From Bacteroidota bacterium (GTDB lineage Bacteria > Bacteroidota > Bacteroidia > Flavobacteriales > Flavobacteriaceae): a DNA stretch of 9,693 nt. The position numbers were made by a program, and so were the translations under genes. Below the pieces are notes generated by a model. The model saw only the letters and a program-made list of their open reading frames with translations. It made no database searches and was not told where the DNA came from. Within the stretch, counting starts at the first letter, position 1, and each line of letters starts with the position of its first letter. Shown in pieces: positions 1 through 5,250 of the stretch. Where the stretch lies: contig JAJYTI010000074.1 of the NCBI GenBank assembly GCA_021793135.1, forward strand, positions 1 through 9,693, given 5' to 3'.

Positions 1-332
1 TGCGATTCTCCGTTAGCAGTATGAACCACCATAAATCCACCTCCACCGATATTTCCTGCTACTGGATATACTACTGCCAAAGCATATTGTACTGCAATAG
101 ATGCGTCAATAGCATTTCCACCTTGCTCTAAGATGGATTTGCCAATTTCACTAGCTAATGGATGAGCAGTAACAACAGCAGCTTTTTTAGTGGTAATATT
201 TTTCACAGTGTTATAAGAATAAGCGTTAGTATATGCAGAGTTATCGGAAGTTTCTTCTTCTGTTTTAGAATTTTTACAGGCAGTAAAACATAAAAAACAG
301 AATATAGCATAGATGGGCAATGTGAGTCGCAT
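1..332 (-). CDS. ggt: Gamma-glutamyltransferase, N-terminal part, predicted lipoprotein (partial)
   Basis: The gene reads leftward from an ATG at 332 and runs off the window after 110 codons, so only the N-terminus is seen. Residues 1-19 form a lipoprotein signal: a hydrophobic stretch ending in FTAC, with Cys19 as the predicted lipidated residue. A polar, acidic linker follows (EEETSD at 25-30). From about residue 50 the sequence matches the start of the gamma-glutamyltranspeptidase fold: AHPLAS (56-61), GGNAIDASIAV (71-81), and the glycine-rich IGGGGFMVV (95-103). The family cleaves gamma-glutamyl bonds of glutathione and related peptides outside the cytoplasm, and matures by self-cleavage at a threonine that lies beyond this window. 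It is transcribed divergently from mntR, and nothing links the two functionally. No convincing TAnnTTTG promoter was found for it; the nearest is TATATTTA at 422-429 on the minus strand, with no -33 partner. Family assignment is confident; membrane anchoring is inferred from the lipobox. Confidence 0.88.
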   Translation of the reverse strand, partial: MRLTLPIYAIFCFLCFTACKNSKTEEETSDNSAYTNAYSYNTVKNITTKKAAVVTAHPLASEIGKSILEQGGNAIDASIAVQYALAVVYPVAGNIGGGGFMVVHTANGES

Positions 333-450
333 AATGTGTTTATTTAGAAAGTCCTATATACAAGGAGGCTATTTTTTCTTTGAATTATTTATAATTAGTT
401 CTGTAGGTAAGGTAGTAATTTTAAATATATTCTATAGGAGAAATTTGAAG

Positions 451-466
451 TTTAGGTTACTCTAAA
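451..466. promoter_or_regulatory. Candidate MntR operator, inverted repeat TTTAG-N6-CTAAA
   Basis: A 16-base imperfect palindrome, TTTAGGTTACTCTAAA, has perfect 5-base arms and lies just upstream of the -33 region of the mntR promoter. Its left half contains TTAGGTTA, identical to the start of the classical DtxR-box half-site (TTAGGTTAGsCTAACCTAA). The right arm is weaker. DtxR-family repressors commonly bind such palindromes at their own promoters, so autoregulation is a reasonable inference. In AT-rich DNA a short palindrome can arise by chance. Confidence 0.4.
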
Positions 467-472
467 AAAATA

Positions 473-487
473 TTGAAGCTACTTTAA
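473..487. promoter_or_regulatory. Second inverted repeat overlapping the mntR -33 element
   Basis: TTGAAG-CTA-CTTTAA is a 15-base imperfect palindrome with one mismatch per arm, covering the putative -33 TTG. It starts 28 bases after another TTGAAG at 445-450. The two copies are followed by related text (TACTCTAAAAA and TACTTTAAAAA), so the region contains an approximate direct repeat. A repressor bound here would block the -33 element directly. This is inference; the sequence differs from a standard DtxR box. Confidence 0.28.
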
Positions 488-502
488 AAATATGTATCTT
501 TG
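473..502 (+). promoter_or_regulatory. Bacteroidota-type promoter of the mntR-troABCD operon
   Basis: TATCTTTG at 495-502 matches the Bacteroidota -7 consensus TAnnTTTG perfectly. A TTG at 473-475 (ATTG from 472) lies 19 bases upstream, in the position of the -33 element. Transcription would begin about four to six bases after the box, at roughly 506-508, on or next to the ATG at 507. This makes the operon mRNA leaderless or nearly so, and excludes the in-frame ATG at 492 as the start used from this promoter. Confidence 0.6.
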
Positions 503-506
503 TGTT

Positions 507-1169
507 ATGAAACAATATAGTTTATCTGAAGAAAATTATTTGAAAACCATTTTCCATCTAGAGCAAATTGCAGATGGCAATGTATCTACCAATGATATTG
601 CAGAGAAAATGGAAACTAAAGCGTCCTCGGTTAGCGATATGATTCGAAAGCTTGGCGAGAAGAATTTAGTGGATTATATAAAATACCAAGGAGTAACATT
701 AACCGATAGAGGTAGAAAAACAGCCCTGCGTGTCATCCGAAAACATCGTCTTTGGGAAGTTTTTTTGGTAGAAAAGTTAGACTTTCAATGGGATGAGGTA
801 CATGAGATAGCCGAAGAATTAGAACATATCGAATCGGAAGAATTGATTTCTAGATTGGATGCCTATTTAGGGCACCCGGAGTTTGATCCGCATGGCGATC
901 CAATTCCCGATGCTAATTTGAGAATAGCCAAAATAGAAAAACGGTTGTTGTCGGAATTACGTATTCACCAACGTGGTATTTGTGTAGGTGTACACGAATC
1001 GGATAATGACTTTTTACAATATTTAGATAAACGTCAAATAGGTATAGGTACTAAAGTGTTTGTTGAAGATATAGAGACTTTCGATGGTTCTATGACAATA
1101 CTTGTGGATGATAACCGATATTTTATTTCAAAAAAGATTGCTGAAAATATTTATGTACAAATAACATGA
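507..1169 (+). CDS. mntR: Metal-dependent transcriptional repressor, DtxR/MntR family
   Basis: This 220-residue regulator has the three-domain layout of the long DtxR/IdeR branch. A winged helix (about 1-70, helix-turn-helix around VSTNDIAEKMETKASSVSDMI) is followed by a dimerisation and metal-binding domain (about 71-140) and a FeoA/SH3-like domain (about 150-220). Metal ligands align well: His80, Glu84 and His99 match the DtxR ancillary site, and Glu103, Glu106 and His107 match the primary site. Glu103 replaces the Cys102 of DtxR, as in manganese-type MntR proteins. The N-terminal ligand (Met10 in DtxR, Asp8 in Bacillus MntR) is Asn10 here. An in-frame ATG at 492 would add MYLCV, but the promoter -7 box overlaps it and homologues begin near the SLSEENY segment, so 507 is chosen. 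The stop overlaps the troA start by four bases (ATGA). It probably represses its own operon when Mn(II) or Fe(II) is plentiful; an alternative name is troR. Confidence 0.9.
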   Translation: MKQYSLSEENYLKTIFHLEQIADGNVSTNDIAEKMETKASSVSDMIRKLGEKNLVDYIKYQGVTLTDRGRKTALRVIRKHRLWEVFLVEKLDFQWDEVHEIAEELEHIESEELISRLDAYLGHPEFDPHGDPIPDANLRIAKIEKRLLSELRIHQRGICVGVHESDNDFLQYLDKRQIGIGTKVFVEDIETFDGSMTILVDDNRYFISKKIAENIYVQIT

Positions 1170-2080
1170 TTAGATATATAACAAGTATAATACTTATGAC
1201 CTTGTTCGTGTCTTGCGGACAAATAGCTAAGGAGAAAGGAGATACGATCCATATCGTTACAACTACAACTATTATTACCGATTTGGTGGAAAACATAGGT
1301 GGTGATAAGGTTGAAGTAACGGGATTAATGGGACCTGGAATAGATCCACACTTATATAAAGCTAGCGAAGGCGATGTATCTAAATTATATGGTGCAGATT
1401 TAATTATTTATAGTGGCTTGCATTTAGAAGGTAAGCTAGTAGACGTATTTGCACAAATGGAACGTCAAGGAAAACAACAAGTAGCACTTGGCGAAGCACT
1501 AGATAAAGATAAATTGAGAGTATCCGACAAATTTGGAGGAAATTACGATCCACACGTTTGGTTTGATGTAGGATTCTTTAAAGAGATGGCTAAAGAAGCT
1601 GAAAGAGCACTCACAGAATATAGCCCAGAGAATGCAGATTACTTTAAAGAAAATTTGAGCTCTTATTTGATAGAGTTAGATGCTTTGGAGAAAGAGCTAC
1701 ATAAGATTGTAGAGACCTTGCCAAAAGACAAACGTCGGTTAGTTACTGCCCATGATGCTTTCAGTTATTTTGGTCGTGCTTTTGACTTTGATGTGGTAGG
1801 ATTACAAGGGCTATCTACTGCCACTGAAGCCGGAGTAAAAGATGTTAGAGAGATTCGTGACTATATCTTAGACCATAACGTTCGCTCAATTTATATTGAA
1901 AGTTCGGTGCCAAGAAGAACTATAGAAGCATTGCAACAAGCTGTATTGGCCAAAAATCACGAAGTGGAGATAGGAGGGATGTTGTATAGCGATGCTTTGG
2001 GTGATGCGGGTACCGAGGAAGGAACTTATATAGGAATGTTCTTATATAATGTTAATACGCTAGTAGAAGGACTAAAATAA
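1166..2080 (+). CDS. troA: Metal ABC transporter substrate-binding lipoprotein (TroA/MntA type)
   Basis: This 304-residue protein is a cluster A-I metal-binding protein of the ZnuA/TroA/PsaA family, which captures a divalent metal outside the inner membrane and passes it to the permeases. A lipoprotein signal ends at Cys17 (lipobox FVSC). Family landmarks are GPGIDPHLY (57-64), YDPHVWFD (127-134), TAHDAFSYFG (194-203) and LYSDALG (273-279). The expected metal ligands are His62, His130, His196 and Asp276: a three-His, one-Asp set like Treponema TroA, rather than the His-His-Glu-Asp set of PsaA. The His-rich loop typical of zinc-specific ZnuA is absent. Its start overlaps the mntR stop by four bases, suggesting coupled translation, and the ATPase gene follows after five bases. 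Operon context with an MntR-like repressor favours manganese; zinc or iron cannot be excluded from sequence. Confidence 0.92.
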   Translation: MIRYITSIILMTLFVSCGQIAKEKGDTIHIVTTTTIITDLVENIGGDKVEVTGLMGPGIDPHLYKASEGDVSKLYGADLIIYSGLHLEGKLVDVFAQMERQGKQQVALGEALDKDKLRVSDKFGGNYDPHVWFDVGFFKEMAKEAERALTEYSPENADYFKENLSSYLIELDALEKELHKIVETLPKDKRRLVTAHDAFSYFGRAFDFDVVGLQGLSTATEAGVKDVREIRDYILDHNVRSIYIESSVPRRTIEALQQAVLAKNHEVEIGGMLYSDALGDAGTEEGTYIGMFLYNVNTLVEGLK

Positions 2081-2085
2081 GAACA

Positions 2086-2826
2086 ATGGCAGAAACAAAA
2101 TATGCAATACGCGTTCATGATTTAACGGTAGCATACGATTATAAGCCCGTGTTATGGGACGTTCATCTAGAAGTTCCAGAAGGTGTGCTTATGGCTATTG
2201 TAGGGCCAAATGGAGCAGGAAAATCTACTTTGATAAAAGCAATGTTAGGAATTAAAAAAAGCATAGCTGGTACGGTAGAGATATTTGGTCAACCCTATAA
2301 AAAGATGCGAAAAGAAGTAGCTTATGTACCACAAAAGGGTACTGTAGATTGGGATTTTCCTACTACGGTAATCGATGTTGTGCTTATGGGGACGTATGGA
2401 AATTTAGGTTGGATAAAGCGACCAGGAAAGAATGAAAGAAAAGCGGCTTTAGAAGCATTGGAAAAAGTGGGTATGTTACCATTTAAAAATCGACAAATCA
2501 GCCAACTTAGTGGTGGTCAACAACAACGTGTTTTCCTTGCAAGAGCATTGGTTCAAGATGCTTCTATTTATATTATGGATGAGCCATTTCAAGGAGTAGA
2601 TGCGACTACCGAAGTTGCGATTATTAATATTCTAAAAGAACTCCGAAAACAAAACAAAACGGTAGTTGTAGTACACCACGACTTACAAACCGTACCAGAA
2701 TATTTCGATTGGGTAACATTCTTAAATGTGAAGAAAATAGATACTGGTCCAGTAAAAGAAGCTTTTAACGACGAGAACCTAGCTAAAACGTATGGAATTA
2801 ATTATAAAGTAACCGTTAACCAATAA
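2086..2826 (+). CDS. troB: Metal ABC transporter ATP-binding protein (TroB/MntB/ZnuC type)
   Basis: This 246-residue nucleotide-binding subunit powers the importer from the cytoplasmic face. All ABC ATPase motifs are intact: Walker A GPNGAGKST (40-48), Q-loop around Gln83, signature LSGGQ (141-145), Walker B IYIMDE (161-166, catalytic Glu166) and the switch histidine His198. The segment between Q-loop and signature (DWDFPTTVIDVVLMG, 88-102) is typical of the metal cluster. Length is normal for the family. It begins five bases after troA and is followed by troC after 13 bases, so it belongs to the same transcript. No Shine-Dalgarno is present, as is usual in this phylum. Function is secure at family level; metal specificity rests on its neighbours. 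Confidence 0.95.
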   Translation: MAETKYAIRVHDLTVAYDYKPVLWDVHLEVPEGVLMAIVGPNGAGKSTLIKAMLGIKKSIAGTVEIFGQPYKKMRKEVAYVPQKGTVDWDFPTTVIDVVLMGTYGNLGWIKRPGKNERKAALEALEKVGMLPFKNRQISQLSGGQQQRVFLARALVQDASIYIMDEPFQGVDATTEVAIINILKELRKQNKTVVVVHHDLQTVPEYFDWVTFLNVKKIDTGPVKEAFNDENLAKTYGINYKVTVNQ

Positions 2827-2839
2827 ACTATTGTTGCAG

Positions 2840-3928
2840 ATGAGCATATTAGAATACTTTGATTTGGTTATTTCAGATTATACACTGCGTACTATAACCT
2901 TTGGTACTGCAGCTTTAGGTGCTATTTGTGGTATGCTAGGAAGTTTTGCTGTTTTAAGAAAACAAAGTCTGCTTGGTGATGCCATTTCCCATGCAGCTTT
3001 GCCTGGAATCGCTATAGCATTTCTAATTACCCAAACCAAGGATAATAATATGTTGCTGTTTGGCGCATTAATTAGTGGAGTTATTGCTACGTATTGGATT
3101 AGAGGAATAGTAACCCGAACGCACCTAAAAACCGATGCAGCCTTAGGGATTATCCTTTCGGTGTTTTTTGGTTTCGGTATGTTATTGCTTACCTATATCC
3201 AAAAACAACCCAATGCAAATCAAGCAGGGTTAGATAAATATCTATTTGGTCAAGCAGCAACCTTAGTAACGAAGGATGTTAAGATGTTGCTCTATGTTTT
3301 AGGTATTTCTCTTTTTATCTTGTTATTGTTCTGGAAAGAATTAAAAGTGATGTTGTTCGATGCCGAATACACCCAAACCTTAGGGTTTAATGTAAAGTTT
3401 CTAGATTTATTAATCACTTTCTGTATTGTATTAGCCATAGTTTTAGGCTTGCAAACCGTAGGAGTAGTGTTGATGAGTGCTATGCTTTTAGCGCCAGCAG
3501 CGGCGGCTAGACAATGGACAGATAAATTATGGGTAATGCTATTTCTTGCTGCTATATTTGGCATTGTGGCAGGAGTTTTTGGAACCGCAATAAGTGCTAC
3601 TGGCGATAATCTATCTACGGGTCCGGTAATTGTATTATTGGCAGTTGGAATTGTAATTTTCTCTTTTGTCTTTTCTCCAACGCGTGGATTGCTCATGCGT
3701 CATTTTCGATTTAAAAAGAATAAAAAATCTTTTCAACAAACGAAAATTCTCTTGGATTTGTATCGTAAAAATAAATCCGAAGAAGGGGAAGGTATCCCTT
3801 TGCAAGTATCCAATTTTCCGGTACGTACTATGAAAGAACTTCAGGATAAAGGTTTAGTACATATAGAAGATAATGCTTGGCAACTTACGACTGATGGAAT
3901 AACCCAAGCGAAAAATATAAACCTATAG
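2840..3928 (+). CDS. troC: Metal ABC transporter permease with C-terminal winged-helix-like tail (TroC)
   Basis: The 362-residue protein begins with about 280 residues of an ABC-3 family permease: roughly eight or nine hydrophobic spans, the signature GDAISHAALPG near 46-56 and MLLAPAAAA near 215-223. The final span ends near 278 and a basic stretch (RHFRFKKNKK, 287-296) places what follows in the cytoplasm. Residues about 297-362 form an extra soluble domain with a winged-helix pattern: a first helix (TKILLDLYRKN), then LQDKGLVHIEDNAWQLTTDG, close in pattern to the LGEKNLVDYIKYQGVTLTDRG of MntR in this operon. It lacks the metal-binding dimerisation helices of a full DtxR protein. Plain ABC-3 permeases are about 270-290 residues, so the tail is a real extension. 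ATG 2840 is chosen; in-frame TTG codons at 2831 and 2834 would add only three residues. troD follows five bases after the stop. Confidence 0.93.
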   Translation: MSILEYFDLVISDYTLRTITFGTAALGAICGMLGSFAVLRKQSLLGDAISHAALPGIAIAFLITQTKDNNMLLFGALISGVIATYWIRGIVTRTHLKTDAALGIILSVFFGFGMLLLTYIQKQPNANQAGLDKYLFGQAATLVTKDVKMLLYVLGISLFILLLFWKELKVMLFDAEYTQTLGFNVKFLDLLITFCIVLAIVLGLQTVGVVLMSAMLLAPAAAARQWTDKLWVMLFLAAIFGIVAGVFGTAISATGDNLSTGPVIVLLAVGIVIFSFVFSPTRGLLMRHFRFKKNKKSFQQTKILLDLYRKNKSEEGEGIPLQVSNFPVRTMKELQDKGLVHIEDNAWQLTTDGITQAKNINL

Positions 3929-3933
3929 AGATT

Positions 3934-5094
3934 ATGACGTTACCACAGATAGAAATACAATTAATTGCAGCTTTGGTAGCAATAACCTGTGCAATACCAG
4001 GTGTTTTCTTGGTGCTAAGAAAGATGTCTCTTATTAGTGATGCTATAAGTCATTCGATATTATTGGGAATCGTTTTAGGTTTTTTTATTACTCAAGATTT
4101 AAGCTCTCCATTGCTTATCGCTATGGCAGCAATCGCTGGAGTAATTACTGTGATTCTGGTCGAGGCAATTCAGAATACTAAGCTTGTAAAAGAAGATACT
4201 GCCATAGGTTTGGTGTTCCCTGCAATGTTTAGTATTGGAATTATTCTTATTTCTCAGAATGCAAACGACGTACATTTAGATGTAGATGCAGTTTTATTGG
4301 GAGAATTGGCTTTTGCACCTTTTAATCGTTGGTATATAGGAGATATGGACATGGGACCCAAAGCATTATGGGTAGTGGGTAGCATACTTGTAGTACTAGT
4401 AACATTACTTATATTATTTTTCAAGGAATTGAAAATAAGCACTTTTGACCCAGGTCTATCTGCAGCTTTAGGAATTTCTCCTATTTTAATGCACTATGGG
4501 TTAATGACAGTTTCTTCTGTAACAATTGTAGGAGCTTTTGATGCTGTAGGTGCTATTCTAGTTGTAGCTTTGATGATTGTACCTGCTGCTGGTGCATATC
4601 TGCTTACTACCAATTTAAAGAAAATGCTACTTCTAGCAATCTTTTTTGGATTATTTTCTGCTATCTCTGGATATTGGGCTGCCAACTTATTGAATGCTTC
4701 CATTTCTGGGTCTATGGCCACAGTACTTGGGATAGTGTTTTTATTGATTTATCTGTTTGCACCAAGTAAAGGCTTAATAGCAAATGTTTATAGGGATAAG
4801 CGACAGAAAAATGAAGTTATGTTGCTTACTTTTTTATTACATCTGCACCAGCATTCCGATAAAGAGGAGCGAAGCGTACAGCATCTTAATTATCACTTTA
4901 GTTGGAGTCAAAAGCAAGCAAAGAAAATTTTAAAGCTTGCTGTAGATAATGGATTGATTTATGTAGAAAATCCATACGTAAATCTTACCGAAAAAGGAGA
5001 GAAATTTAACGTAGAGGCTATAAATTATATTCTAAGCAATCAAACCGAAAAAGTAGAGCGGATGAAACAGGATTTTCTACTCTTTAGGGGGTAA
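3934..5094 (+). CDS. troD: Second metal ABC transporter permease with C-terminal winged-helix-like tail (TroD)
   Basis: This 386-residue ABC-3 permease is the second membrane subunit, a paralogue of TroC; two-permease systems are typical of TroCD/MntCD importers. The counterpart of the TroC signature is SDAISHSILLG (35-45), and MIVPAAGAYLL occurs at 214-224. The HLDVDAVLLGELAFAPF segment (114-130) is characteristic of the TroD-type partner. After the last span (about 263-277) comes a basic link (YRDKRQKN, 286-293) and a cytoplasmic domain of about 95 residues. Its first helix is EVMLLTFLLHLHQ, the likely helix-turn-helix is SWSQKQAKKILKLAVDNGLI (323-342), and the wing contains LTEKGEKF (351-358), much like the LTDRGRK of MntR. 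This tail is longer and more convincing than that of TroC. The gene ends the operon; no clear intrinsic terminator was seen after it. Confidence 0.93.
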   Translation: MTLPQIEIQLIAALVAITCAIPGVFLVLRKMSLISDAISHSILLGIVLGFFITQDLSSPLLIAMAAIAGVITVILVEAIQNTKLVKEDTAIGLVFPAMFSIGIILISQNANDVHLDVDAVLLGELAFAPFNRWYIGDMDMGPKALWVVGSILVVLVTLLILFFKELKISTFDPGLSAALGISPILMHYGLMTVSSVTIVGAFDAVGAILVVALMIVPAAGAYLLTTNLKKMLLLAIFFGLFSAISGYWAANLLNASISGSMATVLGIVFLLIYLFAPSKGLIANVYRDKRQKNEVMLLTFLLHLHQHSDKEERSVQHLNYHFSWSQKQAKKILKLAVDNGLIYVENPYVNLTEKGEKFNVEAINYILSNQTEKVERMKQDFLLFRG

Positions 5095-5223
5095 ACTTGC
5101 TTATACACGTCATGTTTATTGAATAATAATCTCGAAAAGAGGTGGAAGAGTAATAAATTTTCATCTTTTTTATGCGGATTTAGACTATCTTATTATAACC
5201 CCGAACTTTCGCTATCATTTCAT

Positions 5224-5231
5224 TATATTTG
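5224..5231 (+). promoter_or_regulatory. -7 promoter element of the deacetylase-symporter unit
   Basis: TATATTTG matches the Bacteroidota -7 consensus TAnnTTTG exactly and lies 19 bases before the ATG at 5251, giving a predicted leader of about 15 bases that is A-rich (GACAAAAATCAAATAT). No good TTG-type -33 element is found 19-21 bases upstream, so the promoter may be weak or need an activator. The rest of 5095-5250 holds nothing else recognisable. Confidence 0.5.
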
Positions 5232-5250
5232 AGCGACAAAAATCAAATAT

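Noticed and set aside
362..368. Perfect Shine-Dalgarno-like AAGGAGG on the plus strand.
   Set aside because: No start codon with an open frame follows at a useful distance (a TTG downstream meets TAA within a few codons), and Shine-Dalgarno use is rare in this phylum.
492..506. Alternative upstream ATG for mntR, adding MYLCV.
   Set aside because: The codons overlap the -7 promoter box and the added residues do not look like part of the family's N-terminus.
3292..3696. Antisense open frame of 134 codons inside troC.
   Set aside because: It lies opposite well-conserved permease coding sequence, its product has no recognisable domain, and its composition is what antisense of hydrophobic coding DNA gives. 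Similar antisense frames in troD (4254-4442, 4494-4721) were rejected for the same reason.
5131..5170. Possible terminator after troD (AAAAGA pairing with TCTTTT).
   Set aside because: The stem is only six weak A-T-rich pairs with a loop of more than 20 bases, not enough to call a terminator.
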